From positions 1 through 64,000 of the forward strand of contig NZ_JOFL01000003.1 in assembly GCF_000719265.1 (NCBI RefSeq): a DNA stretch of 64,000 nt. Direction: 5' to 3'. Below, piece after piece: positions 8,253-17,400 of this stretch. Origin of the DNA: Streptomyces roseoverticillatus (lineage in GTDB: Bacteria; Actinomycetota; Actinomycetes; Streptomycetales; Streptomycetaceae). The first letter of the stretch is position 1. The number at the start of each line of letters is the position of its first letter. The notes under the pieces were generated by a model that was not told the origin of the DNA, did no database searches, and saw only the letters and a program-made list of their open reading frames with translations. A program made the translations under genes and the position numbers.

Positions 8253-9926
8253 CTAGGAGGCGGCGGCAGCCGCTTCACGCTCGCGCCCCTGCGCCGGGAC
8301 GGTGCCGGTGGCGGGCTCGGCGTCCGCGCCGGCGAGCACCGGGTCGGGGCCGGGCAGGCCCGCGCGGTGGGCCTGGACGCCCGCGCGCACCGCCCAGAAG
8401 TAGAAGCCCAGGGCCGACACGCCGACCAGGGCGGTGTCGAGGCCGCCCGGGATCACGCCGTGGCCGCCGAACTCCTTGCTGCCGAGGGCCGACAGCAGGG
8501 ACAGCCACAGCAGGAACCCGACCATCCACCAGGCCGGCGCGAACTGGCGGCGCAGGTTCTCGCCCCGGCGGCGCAGCACGACGGCGGCGATGGGGACCGA
8601 GACCAGGGTGAGCAGGGTCACCTTGCCGGTGTTGGGCCACTTCGACCAGTACAGGGCGCAGGCCGCGAAGGCGAAGATCAGCGGGCAGAGGACCTTGGCG
8701 GCGGGCAGCCGGAAGGGGCGGGGCAGCTCCGGCTTGGTCTTCCGGAAGACACCGACGGCGATGGGGCCCATGAGGTAGGAGACGACCATCGCGGCGGAGA
8801 CGACGCTGGCGAGGGCCTCCCAGCTGTGGCCGATGGTCAGCAGCAGGAGGACGGAGAAGCCCAGGTTGAGCCACATGGCGGGGCGGGCGACGCCGTAGCG
8901 GGGGTGCACCTCGGCGATCTTCTTGGGGAAGAAGCCGGTGTCGGCGAGGTTCTGCGCCAGGTAGGCGGAGGAGGCGACGTTGCCGATGTTGGCGCCGTTG
9001 GGCGAGATGAAGGCGCCGAACTGGAGCATGGTGACGACCCAGTGCAGCATCAGCAGCTTGGCGAGGTCGGCGAAGGGCGAGGCGAAGTTGATGCCGCTCC
9101 AGCCGCCGGCTTCGGCAAGCTTCTCGGGCGGGACGGCGCCGAGGAAGGCGACCTGCAGGGCCAGGTAGATCACGAGGCCGAGGGAGAGCGCGCCGACGAG
9201 GGCGAGCGGGATGGCGCGGCCGGGGTTCTTGGCGTTGCCGCCGAGGTTGACGACGGCCTGGAAGCCGTTGAAGGCGAAGACGACGCCGGAGGCGGTGACG
9301 GCGGTGAGGACGGCGGACCAGCCGTTGGGGGCGAAGCCGCCGTGCGCGGTGAAGTTGTCCGTGTGGAAGCCGGAGGCTATGAGCGCGCCGACCGCGAGGA
9401 CGGGGATGGCGAACTTGACCAGGGTCAGCAGGTTGTTGGCGCGCGCCAGCAGCTCGACCGACCAGTAGCAGGCCAGCCACAGGGCGAAGGTCAGGAGGAG
9501 GGCCATCGCGATGCCGGTGCCGGTGAGGCTGCCGTCGGCGACCAGCCCGCGGGCCCAGCCGAAGCTCCACGAGGACATGTACTGGGTGCCCGCGATGGCC
9601 TCGATCGGGATCAGCGAGGCGGTCGCGATCCACACGGCCCAGCCGGTGATGAAGCCGAGCACCGGGCCGTGCGAGATGGAGCCGAAGCGGGCCATCGCGC
9701 CGGGCAGCGGGTAGGCGGCGCCGACCTCCGCGTACGACATGGCGATCATGCCGATGAAGATCGCGCCGATCACCCAGGCGACCAGCGCGGCCGGGCCCGC
9801 GACCTGAGCCGCCTGACCGGCTCCGAAGAGCCAGCCGGAGCCGAAAATGGACCCCAGCCCGATCATGATCAGGGCGAAGAGGCTGAGGCCTTTTCGATTG
9901 GCCGCGCTCAGATCCACGACGTGCAT
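8253..9926 (-). CDS. Amino acid permease (APC superfamily)
   Basis: A 557-residue membrane transporter with about twelve to fourteen hydrophobic helices and a hydrophilic C-terminal tail ending PAQGREREAAAAAS. The first helix LIMIGLGSIFGSGWLFGAG is the APC signature, and YPLPGAMARFGSISHGP matches the family's helix 3. It is longer than the permease at 6623 and from a different APC branch, so the two are neighbours, not a duplication. The start at 9924-9926 (MHVVDLSAANRKGLS) is the typical short cytoplasmic lead. Substrate unknown; the next gene upstream is an amino-acid dehydratase transcribed in the same direction but 323 bases away. Confidence 0.9.
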   Translation of the reverse strand: MHVVDLSAANRKGLSLFALIMIGLGSIFGSGWLFGAGQAAQVAGPAALVAWVIGAIFIGMIAMSYAEVGAAYPLPGAMARFGSISHGPVLGFITGWAVWIATASLIPIEAIAGTQYMSSWSFGWARGLVADGSLTGTGIAMALLLTFALWLACYWSVELLARANNLLTLVKFAIPVLAVGALIASGFHTDNFTAHGGFAPNGWSAVLTAVTASGVVFAFNGFQAVVNLGGNAKNPGRAIPLALVGALSLGLVIYLALQVAFLGAVPPEKLAEAGGWSGINFASPFADLAKLLMLHWVVTMLQFGAFISPNGANIGNVASSAYLAQNLADTGFFPKKIAEVHPRYGVARPAMWLNLGFSVLLLLTIGHSWEALASVVSAAMVVSYLMGPIAVGVFRKTKPELPRPFRLPAAKVLCPLIFAFAACALYWSKWPNTGKVTLLTLVSVPIAAVVLRRRGENLRRQFAPAWWMVGFLLWLSLLSALGSKEFGGHGVIPGGLDTALVGVSALGFYFWAVRAGVQAHRAGLPGPDPVLAGADAEPATGTVPAQGREREAAAAAS

Positions 9927-10249
9927 TCCGTTCTGCCGGAGACAAAGTCTGCGGGCAGCACGGTGCACCTCATCGGCCGTCCGGCTGCCCTGCCTGCGTC
10001 GGCTCGCGCCGACGGGTACTCCGTCTTCCGGGCCGGGCGGGAAATGCGGCAGGGAATTCGATCAGCAGTGGTCCGATCTCGCCTGCGACGAGATCACCGA
10101 GGGCGCAAATAACGACGCCGGTCATGCTACGGCAATGGACGGATCCACTCCAATCGCCCTTGATCGGAAACTTATTTCCAAAATAATTCCTGTATTTCGG
10201 CGCACGCGGAGCACGGACCCGTTCCTCCGGCCCGTTCGCAAGGCGTCGT
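9927..10249. other. 323-bp gap without a gene, upstream of the second permease
   Basis: No credible gene. A stretch at 10158-10200 is strikingly AT-rich for this genome. A palindrome GATCTCG (10075-10081) / CGAGATC (10089-10095) with a 7-base spacer lies 149 bases upstream of the permease start and could be an operator or a leader hairpin. Confidence 0.5.
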
Positions 10250-11212
10250 TCACGAGCCGAGGAGCGCCGAGAACCGTCCGAGGTCGATGTTGCCGCCGCT
10301 GACGATCACGCCGACGCGCTGTCCGCGCAGCCGGCCGGCCGTGCGCCGCAGGGCGGCGAAGCCCAGGCACCCGGTGGGCTCGGCCACGATCTTCATGACG
10401 CCGGCGAAGGTTCCCATGGCCTCGACGAGTTCGGCGTCGGTCACGGTGAGGACTTCGGGGGCGGCGCTGCGGAGGACGGCGAACGTGAGAGCGCCCAGGG
10501 CCTCGGTCCGCGCCCCGTCGGCGATGGTCCGCGGCGTGCCGATGCGGACGATGCGGCCCTCGCGCAGCGACCGCCGGGCGTCGTCGCCCGCTTCCGGCTC
10601 GACGCCGTAGAGCCGGCAGCCGGGGGACAGCGCGGCTGCGGAGAGCGCCGTGCCGGACAGCAGACCGCCGCCGCCCAGCGGCACGAAGAGCGCGTCGAGC
10701 TCTCCCGCTTCGTCGAAGAGCTCCTTCGCCGCGGTGCCCTGACCGGCGATCACGTGGGCGTGGTCGTAGGGCGGGATCAGCGTGAGGCCGCGTTCGGCGG
10801 CGAGCGCGCGCCCTATCTCCTCCCGGTCCTCGGTGTCGCGGTCGTAGGCGACGATCCGGCCGCCGTACGCCTCGGTGGCCGCCCTCTTCACGGCCGGGGT
10901 GTCGTGCGGCATGACGATCGTGGCCGGAATGTCCAGCAGGCGGGCGGCCAGCGCGACCGCCTGGGCGTGGTTGCCCGAGGAGTACGCGACGACGCCGGCC
11001 CGCCGCTGCCCGGGCGAGAACCGGGACAGGGCGTTGTACGCGCCGCGGAACTTGAAGGCCCCCGCGCGCTGGAAGTTCTCGCACTTGAACAGCACCCGCG
11101 CCCCGGTCTGTTCGTCGATCAGCCGCGAGCGCAGCACCGGGGTCCGGTGGGCGTGGGGCGCGATCCGCTCCGCCGCGGCCAGGACGTCCTCATACGTCGG
11201 AAGGTCTCGCAT
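10250..11212 (-). CDS. Threonine/serine dehydratase (PLP fold type II)
   Basis: A 320-residue PLP enzyme. Lys54 in AFKFRGAYN is the Schiff-base lysine. SSGNHAQAVA, the phosphate-binding GGGGLLSG and the C-terminal SGGNIDLGRF are the hallmarks of threonine/serine ammonia-lyases. There is no C-terminal ACT domain, so it resembles catabolic threonine dehydratase or the related hydroxyaspartate dehydratase/serine racemase group, not biosynthetic IlvA. The ATG at 11210-11212 starts MRDLPTYEDV. It is divergent from the SARP gene at the edge of the peptide locus. A link to that locus is possible but unsupported beyond position. Confidence 0.88.
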   Translation of the reverse strand: MRDLPTYEDVLAAAERIAPHAHRTPVLRSRLIDEQTGARVLFKCENFQRAGAFKFRGAYNALSRFSPGQRRAGVVAYSSGNHAQAVALAARLLDIPATIVMPHDTPAVKRAATEAYGGRIVAYDRDTEDREEIGRALAAERGLTLIPPYDHAHVIAGQGTAAKELFDEAGELDALFVPLGGGGLLSGTALSAAALSPGCRLYGVEPEAGDDARRSLREGRIVRIGTPRTIADGARTEALGALTFAVLRSAAPEVLTVTDAELVEAMGTFAGVMKIVAEPTGCLGFAALRRTAGRLRGQRVGVIVSGGNIDLGRFSALLGS

Positions 11213-11354
11213 GCTGATCCTCTCGGTTGGGAACCACGGCACGGCGACGATATCCGGTCAACTGCCCCTTACACCGCACGGATTTCGGGCCGCCCCATGT
11301 TTATGATCAACGGCAGAAGATCCACAAGGTCCGGAAGGTCGGCGTACGGGAGAC

Positions 11355-14300
11355 GTGCGGGTGGAGATGTCACAGGTGCCTGCGGTGGACGGGGCGGTCC
11401 GCATCCGTCTGCTGGGGCCCGTCCGGTACGTCTCGGCCCGGGGGGACGTCAGCCGGCCCGGGGCTCCCGGGCCGCAGGCCGTGCTGGCGGCGCTGGCGCT
11501 GAGCGCGGGGACGCTGGTGACGGTCGACGAACTGGTCGACGGCCTCTATGACGACCACCCGCCCGCCTCCGCCCGGCGGGTGGTCGTCAACTACGTCCAC
11601 CGGCTGCGCACCCATCTGGAACGCGAGGACGGCGCGGAGCCGGGCGGCGAGGGGCGGGGCGCGGTCATCGCGACCACGGCCGACGGGTACGTGCTCCGGC
11701 TTCCCCGGGAGCAGGTGGACGCCCTGCGCTTCGGCGAGTTCACAGCGCGGGCCCGGCGCCACGCCGAGGCCGGCGGACCCGCGGCGGCGGGCGCCTGTCT
11801 GGAGGAGGCGCTCGCGATGTGGCAGGGCCCCGCGCTGGCGGGGCTGCCCGGGCCGTTCGCGCAGGCCTGGCGCCGCACGCTGGGCGAGCAGCGCGCGTCC
11901 GCGCTGGAGCTGCGCCTGGAAATGCTGCTGGCGTGCGGACGCCATGCGGAGGCCGTGCCGGACATCGTGCAGGCCCTCAAGGCGTACCCGTACCGGGAAC
12001 AGCTGCACGGTGCGCTGATGCTGGCCCTGTACCGGTCGGGGCGCGGCGCCGAAGCGCTGGCGGCGTACGACCGCGCCCGCCGGGTGCTCGCCGACGACCT
12101 GGGCATCGGCACCGGCCCCGCGCTGCGCGAGCTGCACGCCGCGATCCTGGCGGGGGATCAGGCCCTCCTCCTGCCGCCCGCCGACGGCGGCAGGGACGCC
12201 GCCGCGCCGCCGGACGTCCCCGGGACGCAGGAGCCCGCCCAGCTGCCGCCGGTGCCGTCCGACTTCACCGGCCGCCACGAGCAGGTGTCCACGCTGGTCG
12301 CCGCGCTCACCGCGGGCCGCCCGCACGCCGTGGCCGTCATCACGGGCATGGGCGGGGTCGGCAAGACGGCGCTGGCCCTGCGGGCGGCGCACGCGGTCGC
12401 CGGTTCCTACCCGGGCGGGCAGTTGTACGCGAGCCTGCGTGCCCCCGACGGCACCCCGGGCGAACCGGCCGGGATCCTGGCGGGCTTCCTGACGGCACTG
12501 GGCGTCCCCGGTGAGCGGATACCGGTGTCCCTGGCCGATCGCGCGGCGCTCTTCCGCACCCTGCTCGCGCGGCGGGCCGTCCTGGTAGTGCTCGACAACG
12601 CCACGACCGTCGCCCAGGTCGAACCGCTGCTGCCGGGCGCGGGCCGGTGCGCCGTGCTGATCACGGCCCGTTCCCTGACCGCCATGCCCGCCACGGTCAC
12701 CGTGCCGCTGAAGGGGCTCGGCGCCGACGACGCCGTGGAGCTCGTCGGCAGGATCGCGGGGATCCGGCGGATCGAGGAGGAGCCGGACGCCGTCGCGGCG
12801 CTGGCGGCGACCTGCGGATCCCTGCCGCTCGCGCTGCGGGCGGCCGGCGCGCGGCTGGCGGCCCGGCCCGCGTGGAGCGTCGCCGCGCTGCTGGAGCGGC
12901 TCTCGGACCAAGCCCGGCTGCTCAGCGAGCTGCGGGTGGGCGACGCGACGGTCGAGGCGGTGTTCGAGATGTCGTTCGCGCAGCTGTCCGCCCCGCACGC
13001 CGGAGCGTTCCTGGCCCTGTCGATCCCGCACTGCACCGAGTTCGGCGTCCAGGCGGCCGCGGCGGTCCTGCGGATGCCTGAACGGGACGCGGAGCACACG
13101 CTGGAGGCGCTGGTCGACGCCGCGCTGCTGGAGGCCGGCGCACCGGGCCGCTACCACTTCCACGACCTGGTCGGGGCGTACGCGCGGGAGAAGGCCCGCA
13201 CCTCGCTGTCCGCGTCCGAGCGCCGCGAAGTGGTGCGCAACGCGGTCGACTTCCTGTGCGCCGGGGTCGTCGCGGCCGTGGTGGCCTCCCAGCCGCTGGC
13301 CGGCCCGCTGACCGCTGACCTGCACCCGCGCCGGACCGTGAACGTGGACGTCGGCAGCGGGCGCGACGCGGTGCTGTGGATCCGCCGCGTGCTGCCCGAG
13401 CTGACCGCCGTCGTCGAGCAGGCGGCGGTCAGCGGCGACGCGGAGTCGGTGGCGCTGGCCGTGGACGTACTGGTCCTCGTGCCCTGCTTCGAGGAGGTGC
13501 TGCCCCTGGGGCAGCTGGCAGGGGCGGCCACCGCGCTGGTCCCGGCCGCGCTGGCGCACTGCGGCGAGAGCGTGGTCGGCACGGCGTACTACGCGGCGGG
13601 GGTTGCCCTCAAGAAGCACCTGTCCCCCGGTTCCCTGCGCCGCTCCCGGGAATACCTGCTGAAGGCGGTGGAGATCTTCGGTGAGGCGCCCCGGCCCGCC
13701 GACGGCCCGCGGCCCTTCCTCGCGGTGCTCTTCGCCCTCGCCATGCTGGCCCAGATCGACGTGCAGCTGGAGGACTTCGCCTCGGCCCGCGGCCACGCGC
13801 AGCGGTCGGTGGCGCTGGCCGCGGCCACCGGCGACCAGTCCCTGGTCGCACGGCGCAGCACCGTCCTGCTCCAGGTCGAGGTCCAGGACCCCGGCCGGCG
13901 CACGGACCTGGCCGCCATCGGGGCGCGGTGCCGGGAGCTGGCCCGGGTCTTCACCCGCGGTGAGGACGTGAAGTGGCTGATCAGGGTGATGATGACGGAG
14001 GCTGACAGCCTGTCGTACGGCGGTGATCACGCGGCGGCGGCCCGCCTCTACCAGCGGGCGCTCGAACGGGCCCGGGCCACCGACCACGTCCGCAACGAGA
14101 CGGAGTGCCGGTTCCGGCTGGCCGGGGCCCTGCTGGCGACGGGGGAGGCTGAGGCCGCCGTCGGCCACGCCCGGGAAGCCGTGGCCGTGGCCCGGCTCAC
14201 CCAGGAACACCAGCTGATGGCGGGCAGTCAGCAGGCGCTCGGCGAGGCCCTGCGGGCCGTGGGACGGACCGCCGAGGCGGACGGCCATCTCGCGCGGGCC

Positions 14301-14357
14301 GCGGAGCTGTACCGGGAGATGCGGCTGCGCGGGCCGGCGGACGCCGTGACGCCGTGA
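11355..14357 (+). CDS. SARP-family transcriptional activator (AfsR-like, with NB-ARC and TPR)
   Basis: A 1000-residue AfsR-type regulator. Residues about 15-110 form the winged-helix DNA-binding domain (IRLLGPVRYVSARGD ... VVNYVHRLRTHLE), 110-255 the bacterial transcriptional activation domain, 305-560 an NB-ARC ATPase with P-loop GMGGVGKT near residue 331 and LVVLDNA as its Walker B, and 700-1000 helical TPR-like repeats. SARPs bind direct repeats and recruit RNA polymerase to biosynthetic promoters. Three starts are possible: GTG 11355, GTG 11361 and ATG 11367. GGGAG at 11348-11352 is best spaced for 11361. It converges on the NRPS gene and is the obvious candidate activator of that locus. 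Confidence 0.92.
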   Translation: MRVEMSQVPAVDGAVRIRLLGPVRYVSARGDVSRPGAPGPQAVLAALALSAGTLVTVDELVDGLYDDHPPASARRVVVNYVHRLRTHLEREDGAEPGGEGRGAVIATTADGYVLRLPREQVDALRFGEFTARARRHAEAGGPAAAGACLEEALAMWQGPALAGLPGPFAQAWRRTLGEQRASALELRLEMLLACGRHAEAVPDIVQALKAYPYREQLHGALMLALYRSGRGAEALAAYDRARRVLADDLGIGTGPALRELHAAILAGDQALLLPPADGGRDAAAPPDVPGTQEPAQLPPVPSDFTGRHEQVSTLVAALTAGRPHAVAVITGMGGVGKTALALRAAHAVAGSYPGGQLYASLRAPDGTPGEPAGILAGFLTALGVPGERIPVSLADRAALFRTLLARRAVLVVLDNATTVAQVEPLLPGAGRCAVLITARSLTAMPATVTVPLKGLGADDAVELVGRIAGIRRIEEEPDAVAALAATCGSLPLALRAAGARLAARPAWSVAALLERLSDQARLLSELRVGDATVEAVFEMSFAQLSAPHAGAFLALSIPHCTEFGVQAAAAVLRMPERDAEHTLEALVDAALLEAGAPGRYHFHDLVGAYAREKARTSLSASERREVVRNAVDFLCAGVVAAVVASQPLAGPLTADLHPRRTVNVDVGSGRDAVLWIRRVLPELTAVVEQAAVSGDAESVALAVDVLVLVPCFEEVLPLGQLAGAATALVPAALAHCGESVVGTAYYAAGVALKKHLSPGSLRRSREYLLKAVEIFGEAPRPADGPRPFLAVLFALAMLAQIDVQLEDFASARGHAQRSVALAAATGDQSLVARRSTVLLQVEVQDPGRRTDLAAIGARCRELARVFTRGEDVKWLIRVMMTEADSLSYGGDHAAAARLYQRALERARATDHVRNETECRFRLAGALLATGEAEAAVGHAREAVAVARLTQEHQLMAGSQQALGEALRAVGRTAEADGHLARAAELYREMRLRGPADAVTP

Positions 14358-14401
14358 CGCGGCCCCGCCCGGGCGATGGGGGGCACCCGGGCGGGACCGC
14401 G
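14358..14401. terminator. Bidirectional terminator between SARP and NRPS genes
   Basis: A 16-bp stem with one G-U pair: left arm 14358-14373 (CGCGGCCCCGCCCGGG), 12-base loop, right arm 14386-14401. It fills the 53-bp gap between two convergent genes. Confidence 0.85.
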
Positions 14402-14410
14402 CCGTCCATG

Positions 14411-17400
14411 TCACCCGCGCGCGGGTGTCCGCAGCCCTCCGGCCAGCCGGTCGGCGAGTACCGGCCCTATCTGAGCGAGCCGGTCCGGGCGGGTCAGCTC
14501 GCCGTGTTCGCCCTTGACGGGGGTGACGTCGATGCGGCCCGTGACGTACGGCCGCCAGGCACCGGGCCGGGGCGAGCCCGCGGCCTTGCCCTCGGTGGCC
14601 TCGAAGAGCAGCACGTCGCCCTGGAAGGCCCGGGGCACGAAGCCGCTCTGGAGGGCGCCGTGGTGGGCGAACACCCGGACCATGGCGGCGAGGCCCCGTT
14701 CGCCGAGCAGCGCGAGCGGCCCGTCGGGGTCGGCGGCGTCCGGCCGGTGTCCCAGCGAGGCGAAGAGCGCCTGCCGGAGCTCGTCCTCGTCCGCCGCCTC
14801 TCCCCCGTCGGGGACGCCGCCGGCCGGCGGATAGCTGTCCATCAGCACGAGGGAGGTGACCTCCTCCCCCTCCTCCTGCAGCCGTACGGCCATCTCGTGG
14901 GCCACCAGCCCGCCGAAGGACCAGCCCAGCAGCGCGTAGGGACCCTGCGGCCGCACCGAGCGGATCTGCGCGAGATACGCCTCCACCATCTCGGTCATGC
15001 TCGCGGGGGCGGCGTCCGGATCGGTGAGCCCGTGCGCCTGGAGGCCGTACACCGGCTGGTCGGGCGCCAGGTGGCGGAGCAGCCCGGAGTACACCCAGCT
15101 GACGCCCGCCGCCGGGTGGACGCAGAAGAGCGGGGCGGGCGCGGCGGCCGTGCGGGAGGGCGCCGTACGGGCCGTGGAGCGCGCCCTGCGCAGGGGCAGC
15201 AGGACGGCGAGGGAGTCCTCGCGCCGCTCCTCGGTGAGGCGTTCACCGAGCTCGGCGACGGTGGGGGCGTCGAACAGGGTCCTGATGTCCAGTTCGGCCC
15301 CGAGCACCGAACGCACCCGGCTGATCAGCCGGGTGGCGAGCATCGAATGGCCGCCCAGGGCGAAGAAGTCGTCGTCGACGCCCACTTCCGGCACGCCCAG
15401 CACCTGCGCGAACAGGCCGCACAGCAGCTCCTCGCGCACCGAGCGGGGGCCGCGCCGGTGCACCGTCGCGCCGTCGCCCGGTGCCGGCAGCGACCGCCGG
15501 TCCAGCTTGCCGCGCGAGGTCAGCGGCAGGGCGTCGAGGAGGACGAAGGCGGACGGGACCATGTGGCGCGGCAGTGCGGACGCCGCGAAGCGCCGCAGGT
15601 CGCCGGCGTCCGGTGCCGCCGGGCCGCCGCCGGAGCGCGTGCTGTCCCGCTCGGGGACGACGTAGGCCACGAGCCTGCGGTCGCCCGGCCGGTCCTCGCG
15701 GACGACCACGGCGACCTGGCGGACCGCCGCGTGCGCGGCGAGCACCGTCTCCACCTCGCCCGGTTCGATCCGGAAGCCCCGGATCTTGACCTGCTCGTCG
15801 GCTCGGCCCACGTACTCCAGCGCCCCGTCGGCGGTCCACCGCACCAGGTCCCCGGTGCGGTACATGCGCTCGCCGGGCGCGCCGTACGGGCAGGCCACGA
15901 ACCGCTGTGCGGTCAGCGCGGGCCGGCCGACGTAGCCGCGGGCCACCCCGGCACCGGCCAGGTAGAGCTCGCCGACGACCCCCGCCGGAGCGGGCCGCAG
16001 ACCCGGGTCCAGGACGTACACCCGGTTGTTGCCCATCGGCCGCCCGATCGCCGGCCGCTCGTGCTCCGCGGCGTGCGCGTACGAGACGTACACGGTGGCC
16101 TCGGTCGGGCCGTAGCCGTTGACGGTGGCGGTTCCGGGCACGGCCCGCAGCTCGCTCCACAGGGCCTGGTCGCAGCCCTCGCCGCCGAGCTCGATGATGC
16201 GTGGCCGTGAGGGCCGCGCGTCGGAGAGCAGCCCCGCCGCCAGCAGTTGGCGGCAGAACGTCGGTGAAACCTCCAGGTAGTCGACGGCCTCGGCCGCGAC
16301 GTACTCGACCAGCGCCTGCGGGTCCCGGCGGATCTCGTCGTCGACCAGGTGCAGCTCGTGGCCGCCCATCAGCCACAGCAGCGGGCACCAGGAGGAGTCG
16401 AAGGTCAGCGGCCCGGTCAGCGCGGCCCGGACGCGTCGCCCGCCGGCCGTGTGGGCCGCGTACACCTCGCCGAGGTGGCCGTGGAGCAGGTTGACCAGGC
16501 TGCGGTGTTCGACCGCCACGCCCTTGGGCCGCCCGGTCGAACCGGAGGTGTAGATCACGTAGGCGAGGTGGTCGGGGCGCAGGCGTACGGGCCGGTCCTC
16601 GCGGGCGGGATCGACGTGCGCGTACCGGGTGCGGACGGCCTGGACGGAGGGGTCGTCGACCGGCAGGACCGGCAGGTCCGCCGCGCAGTGCGGCCGCAGC
16701 CGGGCCTCGTTCGCCACGTCGGTCAGCAGCAGGGCCGGGGCCGCGTCCGCCAGCATGAGGGCGAGCCGCTCCACCGGGTCCTCCGGGTCCAGCGGTACGT
16801 GGCAGCCGCCGGCCTTGAGCACGGCCAGTTGTGCGACGACGTGCTCGCTGGTGCGCGGCAGCAGCGTGGCCACGTGCTGGTCCGGCCCCACGCCCTGGCC
16901 GATCAGCATCCAGGCCAGCCGGTTGGCGCGGCTGTTGAGCTCGTGGAAGGTCACCGGGCCGTGCGCGTCGACGAGGGCCGTGGCGGCGGGCGTGCGCCGG
17001 GCGTGCTCCTCGAAGACCTCGTGCAGCAGCCGGTCGTCCGGCAGCGCGCGGGCGGTGTCGTTCCACTGGGTGAGGATGCGACTGCTCTCCTGCGGGGACA
17101 GCAGGTCCAGTGCGTCGACGGGGGTGTCCGGGGCCCCGGTGACGGCGGTCACGAGGCGCAGCAGGCGCTGGGCCAGGGACGCGGCGGTGCCGCGGTCGAA
17201 CAGGTCGGCCGCGTAGTGCAGGACGCCGCGGATCCCTTCGGGCGATCCGTCCGCCGCGTGCCGCTCGACGAAGGTGAAGTCGAGGTCGAACTTGGTGGGC
17301 GCGGCGTCGAGGGGCTGCGCCGTGACGGTGGTGCCGGGGAGGTCCAGGGCGGCCTCGGCGTTGTTCTGCAGGACGAGCATGGTCTGGAAGAGCGGGTGCC

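Noticed and set aside
11370..14414. A minus-strand open frame opposite the SARP gene
   Set aside because: The plus-strand SARP reading has clear winged-helix, NB-ARC and TPR domains; the opposite frame is Arg/Gly/Gln filler.
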